Source: Candidatus Calditenuaceae archaeon
Lineage (GTDB): Archaea > Thermoproteota > Nitrososphaeria_A > Caldarchaeales > Calditenuaceae
Reading direction: 5' to 3'
NCBI GenBank assembly: GCA_025058225.1
Contig: JANXEE010000016.1
Span: 1-59,922, forward strand
Length of the DNA: 59,922 nt
In this document: piece after piece, positions 47,739 to 57,152 of the stretch
Layout of the letters: every line of letters starts with the position of its first letter
Position numbering within the stretch: position 1 is the first letter of the stretch
Position numbers and translations under genes: made by a program
The notes under the pieces: generated by a model
The model's input: the letters and a program-made list of their open reading frames with translations, nothing else
What the model was told of the DNA's origin: nothing
Databases searched by the model: none

Positions 47739-49550
47739 TTGGTCACCGATCACAAGGAATCGAGGACTGATGAGCCGATAACGGATCACGGCTACGTCAA
47801 GAAATATACATTCTACCTTACAGAAGGGGAAGCTAAAGATAATTATTATGTTATGTTGTATTCGAGATTTTCGCCTTTGCATGAGACGTATATTACAACC
47901 ATCTTAAAAGAACCTAACAGACCATGCATAATGTACTTCTACGATGCGATGCCTGCCTGGCGTATTGCGCTCGACGCAGTGAGGTTTGCGAGTTATCTCT
48001 CAGAGCTGGGCGTGGGAAAGGGGACGAAGGTCGCTATTCAACTGCAAAATCTCCCTGAGTTTGTGATCACACAATTAGGAAGCTTGATTCTGGGGTGCAC
48101 GATCGTCCCTATCAACGTGATGTTAAAGAGGGACGAATTGCTCTATGTGTTAAAACAGTCCGATGTTAAGGTCTTTGTCGGTCACCATGCTGAGGTGGCA
48201 GAAAACCTTCAACCTATTTTACCAGAAACCCGCACTGAGGCAATAATATTATGCGATCCACTGCATTATCTAACGAATATACCTGATAGATTAGAAAATT
48301 TTAGAAATGTTCGAAACAAGATGGAGAAAACGGGACTAGCGGGTTTAATTGTGAAAAGTTATGACGAAATTATGAAAAATTCATCTATAAACACCTCTCC
48401 AGAAACAACTTCGGCTGAATCCGTAGCTAATAGAATTTTGAGCGCTTACGATGAGCTCAAAGTTGACATAGTACCCTTTGACACGGCGGAAGTTCTTTTC
48501 ACCTCAGGAACAACCGGACAGCCTAAAGGGGCCATTTACAATCATTATAATCTGGTCTTCGTAGCTAACACATTCAAAGAGGTCTGGGGGATAAACAGTG
48601 ACGACGTTGTAATTGCCTTATCTCCCTTGTTCCATAACATCGGTCAGGTATTTTATATATATTCAATGTTTTACATCAATTTCAGGCTGGTTTTGATGTT
48701 CAGATTCGATCCCACTGATGCTTTAAGATTGATTGATAAGTGGAGGGTGACAACGACTCTGGCACCCACGACAGCTTTCGTTGCCCTCATGAATCATCCA
48801 GAATTCAATAAGTACAATCTGTCATCGCTGAAGAAAACGTTCAGTGGAGGATCACCTACGCCCGCAGAAGTCTCGCGACGTTGGAGGGAGCTCGTCGGCT
48901 CAAACTTAATAAACGCGCTGGGTGCTACGGAGACTTGTGGTCCGATCAGTTTCAATCCATATTTTATTGCAGAGCCCTTCGACCCCCAAACCGAAAGTCT
49001 ATCCGTAGGGAAACCGATCCCTGGATTAAACTTGAGGTTGACAGACCCCAGTAGCGGAAAGGTGCTGGGAGTAGACGAGGTTGGGGAGATACAGGTTCGT
49101 GGACCTAACGTCATCTCGGGTTATTACGACATGGACGATCAGACACGGTTCAAGTATTTCACCAGTGACGGCTGGTTCAGAACCGGCGACCTCGGCAAAC
49201 TAGATGAAAGGGGATACCTTTACTACGTCGATAGACTTAAGGACATCATCAACTTCTCTGGGTTTAAGATATGGCCCCGGGAGGTAGAGGACGTGCTCTA
49301 CAAACACCCGGCTGTGAAGGAGGTGGCGGTCGTAGGGGTCAAGGACTCCTATCACGGGGAGATCCCTAAGGCCTTCGTTGTACTTCGTGAAGGTTTCAAA
49401 GGTAAGGTGACGGAGAATGAGTTGGTGCAGTTCGTGCGGGAGAGGTTAGCAAACTACAAAGTTCCTCGTGCCGTCGAGTTCGTCGATGAACTGCCTAAGA
49501 GTAGCACCGGGAAAATACTGCGCAGAGTTCTACGAGGGGATAACGTATAA
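47739..49550 (+). CDS. AMP-dependent acyl-CoA synthetase
   Basis: LFTSGTTGQPKGAIYNHYN, NALGATETCG, GWFRTGDLGKLDERGYLYYVDRLKDIINFSGFKIWPREVE, PKSSTGKILRR. Confidence 0.94.
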   Translation: MVTDHKESRTDEPITDHGYVKKYTFYLTEGEAKDNYYVMLYSRFSPLHETYITTILKEPNRPCIMYFYDAMPAWRIALDAVRFASYLSELGVGKGTKVAIQLQNLPEFVITQLGSLILGCTIVPINVMLKRDELLYVLKQSDVKVFVGHHAEVAENLQPILPETRTEAIILCDPLHYLTNIPDRLENFRNVRNKMEKTGLAGLIVKSYDEIMKNSSINTSPETTSAESVANRILSAYDELKVDIVPFDTAEVLFTSGTTGQPKGAIYNHYNLVFVANTFKEVWGINSDDVVIALSPLFHNIGQVFYIYSMFYINFRLVLMFRFDPTDALRLIDKWRVTTTLAPTTAFVALMNHPEFNKYNLSSLKKTFSGGSPTPAEVSRRWRELVGSNLINALGATETCGPISFNPYFIAEPFDPQTESLSVGKPIPGLNLRLTDPSSGKVLGVDEVGEIQVRGPNVISGYYDMDDQTRFKYFTSDGWFRTGDLGKLDERGYLYYVDRLKDIINFSGFKIWPREVEDVLYKHPAVKEVAVVGVKDSYHGEIPKAFVVLREGFKGKVTENELVQFVRERLANYKVPRAVEFVDELPKSSTGKILRRVLRGDNV

Positions 49551-49782
49551 CCCATGAGATAACGTCGTCGTTCAGGGGTCATGGGTTTGGGATCTTCGTG
49601 AGTTCCTGAAGCAGAGATGTAGTCGACGACTGGCCTCGCAAGAACTGACCACCTCGATTGAGTGATGAGGGATGTACTGGACGTTCGGATAGTCAACATC
49701 TACTCCTCCTGACGAGCTTATTCCGACAGGACGACAGGTAAAACTGGATCCACTAATAGTGGTAAGTGGACCGTGAGATGAG

Positions 49783-50985
49783 GTGGAGCTCGCCGGCATC
49801 GTGGGCAAGGCAAACGTGGGGAAGAGCACGCTCTTCACCGCACTTACCATGATCGATGTCCCTGCGGCCAACTTCCCATTCACCACAACAAAGCCCAACA
49901 GAGGGGTGACCTATCTCAGGGTGAGCTGCGTCTGTAAAGAACTGGGGGTGAAGGACGATCCCAACAACTCGCTGTGCGTAGACGGGACGAGGTTCGTTCC
50001 GATCTCGATAATAGACTGCCCTGGAATCGTCAGAGGTGCGCATGCCGGACGAGGTATGGGTCTCCAGTTCCTCGACGAGATCAGACAGGCAGACGCACTC
50101 ATCGTTGTGGTTGATGCTTCCGGTGGTACCGACGATGACGGTAACCCTGTCCAGCCGGGCACTCACGATCCAGTTGAAGACGTGAGGATGGTCGAGGACG
50201 AGATGGACCTCTGGATGGCAGAACTTCTCCAGAGGGATTGGAACAGAATGGTTAGGTTGGTTGAGACGAAGCAGTCAACCCTTCAGGCGGAAGTGGCAAG
50301 GAAGATGTCAGGTCTCAGGGTGAGCGAGCAGGACGCTGAGGTAGCCCTCGAGTCAACGGGGCTGGACGGCTCAAGGCCCTCCAAGTGGGCTCAACAAGAC
50401 GTACTTCATTACGTCAGAGCCCTGAGGAGGTCGACGAAGCCGATGATAGTCGCCGCGAACAAGGCAGACGTTCCTACTTCGAAGGACGGAATACGGCGCT
50501 TAACCGAGGCGGGTTATGAGGTCGTACCTTGCAGCGCTGAGGCTGAGAAGCTCCTTCGACTGGCTTCGAAAAGGGGCGTCGTGAGATACTCTCCCGGTGA
50601 CAGGACGTTCGAGGTGCTTGAAACTGCGAAGCTGACTCCTGATCAGAGGAGGGCCCTTGAGAGGGTGGCCGAGTTCATGGCGTCGAATGGGGGCACCGGC
50701 GTCCAACGGCTAATTGATAGGATCTATCTCGACGTCCTCGAGTACGTGCCGGTGTTCCCAGTCGAAGACCCGAGTACTTTGACGGACTCGAAGGGGAGGG
50801 TTCTGCCGGACGTGTACCTTGTCAAGAAGGGGTCGACGCCGAGGGACTTAGCCTACAAGGTTCACTCAGAACTGGGCGACTCGTTCCTCTACGCTGTGGA
50901 CGCAAGGACGAAGATGAGGCTTCCCTCGGAATACAAGCTGAAGTCGGGTGATGTCGTCTCCATCGTCAGCGCGTCGAGGAGGTGA
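49783..50985 (+). CDS. archaeal YchF/OBG-type GTPase
   Basis: AGIVGKANVGKSTLFTALT, NFPFTTTKPNRGV, DCPGIVRGAHAGRGMGLQFLDEIRQADALI, C-terminal TGS domain. Confidence 0.92.
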   Translation: MELAGIVGKANVGKSTLFTALTMIDVPAANFPFTTTKPNRGVTYLRVSCVCKELGVKDDPNNSLCVDGTRFVPISIIDCPGIVRGAHAGRGMGLQFLDEIRQADALIVVVDASGGTDDDGNPVQPGTHDPVEDVRMVEDEMDLWMAELLQRDWNRMVRLVETKQSTLQAEVARKMSGLRVSEQDAEVALESTGLDGSRPSKWAQQDVLHYVRALRRSTKPMIVAANKADVPTSKDGIRRLTEAGYEVVPCSAEAEKLLRLASKRGVVRYSPGDRTFEVLETAKLTPDQRRALERVAEFMASNGGTGVQRLIDRIYLDVLEYVPVFPVEDPSTLTDSKGRVLPDVYLVKKGSTPRDLAYKVHSELGDSFLYAVDARTKMRLPSEYKLKSGDVVSIVSASRR

Positions 50986-50989
50986 GGAG

Positions 50990-52060
50990 TTGGTAGAGCC
51001 TCTAGTGGTAGACGGTTCGATCGGTGAGGGAGGAGGTCAGATCCTCAGGATGGCGGTATCGGCTGCCGCGCTCCTCTCGAGGCCCGTTCGCGTGGTGAAC
51101 ATCAGAGCGAAGAGAGACCCACCGGGACTGAGGCCTCAGCACATGGTTGCTGTGAAGGGGGTCGCGGACCTCACCCGAGGTAGGGTTGAGGGGCTGAGCG
51201 TCGGATCTACAGAGATAGTCTTCTATCCCTCCACACCGAAATCGGGGAGGTTCGTGATAGACGCCGGTACCGCAGGGAGCACAACTCTCATGCTGCAGTC
51301 GTTGCTGCCGGTGGCATCTTTCGCCACAGGGCCAGTAGAGATGGAACTGAGGGGAGGAACTAACAATCCGATGGCTCCACCAGTGGAGTACCTGAACTGG
51401 GTGCTGATGCCGGTGCTCAGGGAGATGGGCGTCAAAGCCGAGATCGAGTTGGTCAGGAGGGGCTTCTACCCGAGGGGAGGAGGTCTCGTCAGGGCGAGGG
51501 TGGAGCCCGTGAGGATGCTCAGGCCGATCGATGTCGGGACGGGGAGGGTCGTCAGGGCGAAGGTCTTCGCGTACAGCTGCAACCTCCCCGAGCACATCGT
51601 CGAGAGGATGGCGAGGAGGGCGTCGGAGGGCCTGAAGAGGCTGAACGTCCCCGAGGTCGCCGTTGAGACCGAGGCGCTCCATAGCCCTCACGCCAAGTGC
51701 TCCTCCGACCCCGGCACGGGAGTGATCATCGTCCTCGAACTCGACAACGGCCTCGCGATGGGATTCGACTCTCTAGGGGAGAGGGGAGTTCCGGCGGAGA
51801 GGGTCGCGGACAGGGCGATCGAGCAGTGCGCGAGGCAGCTGAGGGCAGGCGCGCCGGTCGACAGCCACCTCGGGGACCAGCTCGTGATCTGGGTCGCCCT
51901 CGCGAACGGCAGGTCGACCTACAGGGTGACCGAGCTGACGGGCCACACGGAGACAGCGGTCTTCATCGCTGAGAGGATCATAGGCGCGAGGTTCGACGTT
52001 GAGTCCCTCGGCGACCGGGGCGCGAGGATAACCTGCGACGGCATCGGGTTCTCGAGGTGA
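50990..52060 (+). CDS. rtcA: RNA 3'-terminal phosphate cyclase
   Basis: VDGSIGEGGGQILRMAVSAAALLSRPVRVVNIRAKRDPPGLRPQH, HLGDQLVIW; TTG start at 50990. Confidence 0.93.
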   Translation: MVEPLVVDGSIGEGGGQILRMAVSAAALLSRPVRVVNIRAKRDPPGLRPQHMVAVKGVADLTRGRVEGLSVGSTEIVFYPSTPKSGRFVIDAGTAGSTTLMLQSLLPVASFATGPVEMELRGGTNNPMAPPVEYLNWVLMPVLREMGVKAEIELVRRGFYPRGGGLVRARVEPVRMLRPIDVGTGRVVRAKVFAYSCNLPEHIVERMARRASEGLKRLNVPEVAVETEALHSPHAKCSSDPGTGVIIVLELDNGLAMGFDSLGERGVPAERVADRAIEQCARQLRAGAPVDSHLGDQLVIWVALANGRSTYRVTELTGHTETAVFIAERIIGARFDVESLGDRGARITCDGIGFSR

Positions 52061-52200
52061 CCGCAGGACGCGTGACGGCCACGCCGTTGTCTATCGGTCG
52101 TGTCTGTGCGACCGGATGAGATCCGACCCAACGCGGGTGAGGCCGCTCAATGGAATGGCACGGCTGAACTATTTAATAGTCACTATCCACGAGTTAAAAC

Positions 52201-52539
52201 GTGAGCGCGCCCCTCGACTCCCTCCGTGACCTCGTCTCTAGGGTCTCTGCCAACCCGAGTTTGTTGGCGAGCCTCGCGAAGGCGGAGAAGGTCTTCCAGT
52301 TCAGGCCCACGGACGGAGGCCCGTTCTACCTCCGCGTCAAGCCTGGATCACTCGAGGCCGCAGCTGGTGAGGGCTCGAACCCGGTCGCGACCATAATGGC
52401 GACCTCGCAGGACCTCGTCGACGTCTTCACGGGGAAGGCGGACCCGTTCAAGCTCTTCTTCGCTGGCAAGCTCAGGGTCCAAGGTAACGTCCTCGAGGCT
52501 CAGGAGCTCGCGAGGCTACTGGGCAGCGCCCGCGGTTGA
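52201..52539 (+). CDS. SCP2 sterol-carrier domain protein
   Basis: PVATIMATSQDLVDVFTGKADPFKLFFAGKLRVQGNVLEAQEL. Confidence 0.85.
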   Translation: MSAPLDSLRDLVSRVSANPSLLASLAKAEKVFQFRPTDGGPFYLRVKPGSLEAAAGEGSNPVATIMATSQDLVDVFTGKADPFKLFFAGKLRVQGNVLEAQELARLLGSARG

Positions 52540-52609
52540 CGGCGTTAACCCGAATCGCAGGGCGTATTTTTTGCTAAACAGTTAATAATCAACGGATTCG
52601 AGGCCGGCC

Positions 52610-53197
52610 GTGCAAAGTCTCTCAGAGGCCAAGACACTTGGAGGAATCGGAGCGATACTAGTCGTCCTAGGTCTCGCGCCCTCGGTCGGTTTCGTGCTGG
52701 CTATCGCAGGGTGGGTCCTGATACTGGTCGCGGTCGACAGGATCTCCAAGGCCGTGAACGATAGGACCATCTTCAACAACGTCTTGATGGCGGTGATATT
52801 AGCGATCGTTGGGTCGATAGTTGCTGGGCTGCTCCTCGGCTTCGGCGTGTTCTTCGCGATCTTGGGGGGAGAAATGGGTCCGGGAGCGCCGGCCGATCCT
52901 TTTGCGTTCTTCTCGCAGCTGCTCGGAGTAGTCGTCGTCGGCCTCGTCGCGTTCTGGCTCGTCATGATCTTCTCAGCTAGGTATCTTCGGCGCGGTTACG
53001 ACGCGATCAGCTCTAGTCTTAACGTACCTATGTTCAGGACCGCGGGGAAGCTGTACTTCTACGGCGCGCTCCTCAGCATAATTCTAGTGGGGCTAATTCT
53101 GATCCTGATCGCAGAGATATTGCAAATAGTCGCGTTCTTCTCGATACCTGAGTCGCCTCCGCAGCCATTCCAACCGACCGCGACCACGTCCTTCTGA
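52610..53197 (+). CDS. DUF996-like membrane protein
   Basis: EAKTLGGIGAILVVLG...GWVLILVAVDRISKAVNDRTIFNNVLMA. Confidence 0.75.
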   Translation: MQSLSEAKTLGGIGAILVVLGLAPSVGFVLAIAGWVLILVAVDRISKAVNDRTIFNNVLMAVILAIVGSIVAGLLLGFGVFFAILGGEMGPGAPADPFAFFSQLLGVVVVGLVAFWLVMIFSARYLRRGYDAISSSLNVPMFRTAGKLYFYGALLSIILVGLILILIAEILQIVAFFSIPESPPQPFQPTATTSF

Positions 53198-53245
53198 GGC
53201 ACCAACCAATCCCCTTTATTTCCAAGAACGCTCCTTGCCTATTCG

Positions 53246-55786
53246 ATGGTCCGGCGCGTCCTCGGAGACTTATCGATAGCCGTCTTGACCGCGACGATCT
53301 CCGTCCTGCTGGTCCTGGTGTCTGGGCCCTTCGCGGTCCTCCATCCCATCAAGGGCGTCTGGACCGAGCTCGAGAGGGTTGAGGTCTCAGACGCGAGCGT
53401 GAGGCTCCCAGGCCTGAGGTCGCAGGTGAAGGTCGTCTACGACGGCAGGCTCGTCCCACACGTCTTCGCCGCCGACGAGCTCGACGCTTTCAGGGCCCTC
53501 GGTTACGTCCACGCGAGGGACAGGCTCTGGCAGATGGACGTGCAGAGGAGGCTTGCCTCGGGGAGGCTCTCCGAGATTGTCGGGGAGGCCGGCCTGAGGA
53601 CCGACACGTTGATGAGGGTCATCGGCCTTCAAAGGTCCGCGAGGGCCACCGCGGAGTGGCTCAGGACGAACCACCCTGATGTCCACTCTGTCCTGATCGC
53701 CTACTCAGAGGGCGTGAACGCAGCGATCGAGGAGATGAAGACCTCGGGGAGGCTGCCCCTGATGTTCAAGCTGCTCAACTACGAGCCTGAACTGTGGAAG
53801 CCGGAGGACTCCCTCGTCTGGGCGAGGTTCATGGCGTGGACGCTCACTGGCTTTTGGTACCCCTTGCTCTCAACGGCCCTCGCGGTCAAGCTGGGACCCT
53901 CCGAGGCGATGAAGCTCTATCCGGTCAGGCACTACTACATCGAGAACGTCACCGTCGTCCCCGGGGACGGATCGATCGGGGGGCTTAGGCTCGGCGCGGA
54001 CCCGGACCTCCTCGATAAACTCAACTGGTTCGAGGAGTGGGCGACCGGCGTAGACTTCACCGATAAGGAGCTCGCGCGGAGGCTCTTCGAGTTCGTCAAC
54101 GCGGTCTCGGGCGTCGCGGGTTTCGGGAGGCTCGACGTCGGTAGCAACAACTGGGTCGTCTCGCCGAGGCTCTCCGCGACTGGCGGGCCGATGCTCGCAG
54201 ACGACCCCCACCTCTCCCTGAACCTTCCCTCAGTCTGGTACGAGGTTCACCTCGTGACCGGCGAGCTGAACGCGAGGGGAGTCACTCTGCCCGGGGTGCC
54301 CTTCGTGATCATAGGGTTCAACGAGCACGTCGCGTGGGGCCTCACCAACTCGCAGATCGGGGTCACAGACTTCTACCTCGAGAGGGTCAGGGGAAACCAG
54401 TACTTCTTCAAGGGAGAGTGGAGGGAGATGAGGAGGCTCGAGGAGACGATCAGGGTCAGAGGAGGAGGCGAGAGGGTCATAACCGTCAACCTGACTGTCC
54501 ACGGGCCGGTCTTCCACCACAACGGTGTGTACGTCTCGATGAAGTGGACCGCGATCTCCGGGTTCAACGACGACGGCTCCGGCGTGACGCGTGAGTCGGT
54601 CGCGGCCTACAGGGTGATGAGGGCGAAATCGCTCGCCGAGGTCGTCGAAGCGCTGAGGTACTGGGATGTGCCGTCGCAGAACTGGGCGGTGATCGATAAG
54701 CAGGGGAACTACGGCATCGTCGTCCCCGGGCTCTTCCCTTACAGGACCGTGAGGCTCCCGACCGGCGAGTCGATCAATGTGATAGGCTCGAGGTCGATTC
54801 TGAACGGAACCGGTGCGTACGAGTGGGAGGGCTTCGTGCCCTACGAGCACGTCCCGATGACGATCAACCCGGCGAGGGGCTTCGCGGCCGCGCCGAACCA
54901 GCAGACCGCGGGGAGTCTCTATCCTTACTACATCTTAGCGGGATGGTACGACCCTGGCGCCAGGGCCCAGCGGATACACGCCCTCCTCGCGTCGAAGGAG
55001 CTCCACTCTGTCGAGGACTTCATGAGGTATCAGAACGACGTTTACCTCTGGTTCGCGGCCTCTACCGTGCCCAGGTTACTCGAGTTAGCGGTGGGCTTCG
55101 ACGGGCTCACCAGCCTCGAGAGGAGCGCGCTGGAGGAGCTCCGCAGGTGGGACCACCGCATGAGCAGAGGATCAGTTGCCCCCACGTTGTGGTGGGCATG
55201 GTTCTCGGCGTTATACGACGAGGCCTTCACGAAGAGGTTCCGGGAAAGGGGCCTATCGAGGAGCTACCTCCCCCCTGAGTCGACGCTGGTCTGGTTGATC
55301 CACGAGGAGCCGAACAGCAGCTGGTTCGGTGGCGACCTGAGGAGGACAGCGCGTGCCGCATTCACGAGGGCTCTGGAGTGGCTGACCTCGACGTTCGGGC
55401 CTGACCTTACCGGGTGGACTTGGGGAAAGGTACACAGGCTCCGGGTGGGACATCTGAGCTCATCGGAGACGCTCTCGATCGGGCCCCTGCCCCATGACGG
55501 AGCGTCAGGCACCCTGATGAACGCTGGTTTCCCCTACGACTTAGACGCGGTCGGGAGGAGGGTCTACGTGACTACGGGGCCTAGCTGGAAGATGATCGTC
55601 AGCTTCGTGGACGGAAGACCCTTGGCTTACGGAGTCTTGCCCGGCGGCCAGAGCGATAGTCCGCTCTCGGACTTTTACTCCGACTCCTTCGACGAGTGGT
55701 ATGAGTACCGCTATCATGTCCTAGGCTTTCCTCGCTTCCCGGAGGAGGTCTCCGACAGATTGATGGTCCTGACCCTCAGCGGGTGA
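53246..55786 (+). CDS. penicillin acylase family (S45 Ntn) hydrolase, membrane-anchored or exported
   Basis: GYVHARDRLWQMDVQRRLASGRLSEI, DVGSNNWVVSPRLSATGGPMLADDPHL (expected G|S processing site), AAPNQQTAG; N-terminal hydrophobic segment. Confidence 0.92.
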   Translation: MVRRVLGDLSIAVLTATISVLLVLVSGPFAVLHPIKGVWTELERVEVSDASVRLPGLRSQVKVVYDGRLVPHVFAADELDAFRALGYVHARDRLWQMDVQRRLASGRLSEIVGEAGLRTDTLMRVIGLQRSARATAEWLRTNHPDVHSVLIAYSEGVNAAIEEMKTSGRLPLMFKLLNYEPELWKPEDSLVWARFMAWTLTGFWYPLLSTALAVKLGPSEAMKLYPVRHYYIENVTVVPGDGSIGGLRLGADPDLLDKLNWFEEWATGVDFTDKELARRLFEFVNAVSGVAGFGRLDVGSNNWVVSPRLSATGGPMLADDPHLSLNLPSVWYEVHLVTGELNARGVTLPGVPFVIIGFNEHVAWGLTNSQIGVTDFYLERVRGNQYFFKGEWREMRRLEETIRVRGGGERVITVNLTVHGPVFHHNGVYVSMKWTAISGFNDDGSGVTRESVAAYRVMRAKSLAEVVEALRYWDVPSQNWAVIDKQGNYGIVVPGLFPYRTVRLPTGESINVIGSRSILNGTGAYEWEGFVPYEHVPMTINPARGFAAAPNQQTAGSLYPYYILAGWYDPGARAQRIHALLASKELHSVEDFMRYQNDVYLWFAASTVPRLLELAVGFDGLTSLERSALEELRRWDHRMSRGSVAPTLWWAWFSALYDEAFTKRFRERGLSRSYLPPESTLVWLIHEEPNSSWFGGDLRRTARAAFTRALEWLTSTFGPDLTGWTWGKVHRLRVGHLSSSETLSIGPLPHDGASGTLMNAGFPYDLDAVGRRVYVTTGPSWKMIVSFVDGRPLAYGVLPGGQSDSPLSDFYSDSFDEWYEYRYHVLGFPRFPEEVSDRLMVLTLSG

Positions 55787-55790
55787 AAAC

Positions 55791-56180
55791 GTGAACGTGA
55801 AGAGCCTGCTTACTCTGATCGGGGTGCCGATAGGTGCAGCGGCCCTGATCGTCTTGCCCCAGAACCTCTGGTCGGTGGCTGCGCTCATCACCGGCATAGT
55901 CGGAGGCTCCCTGCTCAGGAGGAGGCTCATAGCCCTTCCGTACGCAGCGATCGGCACCACGCCCTATCTCATTGCGCTCTCCGTCGCGCTCTCGGAGCCC
56001 AAGGCCCTCAAACTCGCCGAGCTGCTCTCGAACCTCGTGGGGATGCCGGCCACGGCTCTCATACTGCTACCGGTCGTTGTCTACTTCCTCGTGACAACGT
56101 CTAGCGCCGTCTCCGCAAGTTCAATAATGAGGGTGATCGCCGGCAGACGGAGGGCGCATGAGGTATACGACGCTCGGTAA
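55791..56180 (+). CDS. small multi-pass membrane protein
   Basis: 129 aa, several hydrophobic segments; overlaps the next gene. Confidence 0.6.
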   Translation: MNVKSLLTLIGVPIGAAALIVLPQNLWSVAALITGIVGGSLLRRRLIALPYAAIGTTPYLIALSVALSEPKALKLAELLSNLVGMPATALILLPVVVYFLVTTSSAVSASSIMRVIAGRRRAHEVYDAR

Positions 56181-57138
56181 AACATCTGAGAGGGTGTCTG
56201 TTATAGCGGTGGGCACGTGGCAGATCGGCAGTAGGGAGTGGGGATGGGGAAGGGGTTACGGCGAGGAGCAAGTCGTTCAGGCCATCAAAAGGTCTGTGGA
56301 GCTCGGTGTGAACTTGATAGACACAGCTGAGATCTACGGAGGTGGCCGGTCAGAGGAGATAGTCGGGAGAGCGATCAAGGGTATCAGGGACTCTGTTTTG
56401 ATAGCTACGAAGGTCTGGCCCACCCACGCGACCTATGACGGTACCATCAAGGCATGTGAGCGGAGCCTCAGGAGGTTGAACGTGGACGTCATTGACTTGT
56501 ATCAGGTCCACTGGCCGAACCCGCTCATCCCGATATCGTCGACGATGAGGGCGATGGAACGGCTCGTGAACGAGGGGAAGGTCAGGTACATCGGCGTCAG
56601 CAACTTCTCACCCTCCCAACTCAGAAGAGCTCAGGAGTCCCTTAAGTCCCAAGAGATTGTCTCCAACCAGGTGAAGTACAACCTGTTGGAGAGGAAGGCC
56701 GCTGAAGGCGTCTTCTCGACGTTCGGGGACAGCATAACGGTCCTCGCCTACAGCCCCCTCGCTCAGGGCCTCTTGACGGGGAAGTACTCCGTCCGGAGGA
56801 GGCCCAAGGACATCGTAAGGGGCCTGAACCAGCTCTTCGACACGACCAACTTGAGAAGGGTTGAGCCTTTGATTCAAAAGATGCGCGAGCTCGCTGAGAA
56901 GAAAGGGTGCGATGTCTCACAAATCGCTCTGAGGGCCCTCATCGAGAGGGGCAAGGTGGTGGCGATAGCGGGTGTGAAGGACGAGAATCAGGCCGAGCTC
57001 AACGCCCTGGCTGCCGAAGTCCCGTTGAGCCCTGCAGAGGTTGATGAGCTGTTCCGAACGGTGAGAGACATAAAGCTGGCGACCCTTTTACCGATGGTCA
57101 GGACACCTCTAAGGATGGTGGCTGCCCTCACAGCGTGA
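56158..57138 (+). CDS. aldo/keto reductase
   Basis: MRYTTLGKTSERVSVIAVGTWQIG, NLIDTAEIYGGGRSEEIVG, GVSNFSPSQL, YSPLAQGLLTGKY. Confidence 0.95.
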   Translation: MRYTTLGKTSERVSVIAVGTWQIGSREWGWGRGYGEEQVVQAIKRSVELGVNLIDTAEIYGGGRSEEIVGRAIKGIRDSVLIATKVWPTHATYDGTIKACERSLRRLNVDVIDLYQVHWPNPLIPISSTMRAMERLVNEGKVRYIGVSNFSPSQLRRAQESLKSQEIVSNQVKYNLLERKAAEGVFSTFGDSITVLAYSPLAQGLLTGKYSVRRRPKDIVRGLNQLFDTTNLRRVEPLIQKMRELAEKKGCDVSQIALRALIERGKVVAIAGVKDENQAELNALAAEVPLSPAEVDELFRTVRDIKLATLLPMVRTPLRMVAALTA

Positions 57139-57152
57139 CGGAAAATTTACGT

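Noticed and set aside
51002-51691. 229-aa ORF antisense to rtcA
   Set aside because: Shadow frame; no recognisable domain.
54230-54850. 206-aa and similar antisense ORFs in the acylase gene
   Set aside because: High GC gives long stop-free shadow frames; Asp/Arg/Pro/His-rich and no family signal.
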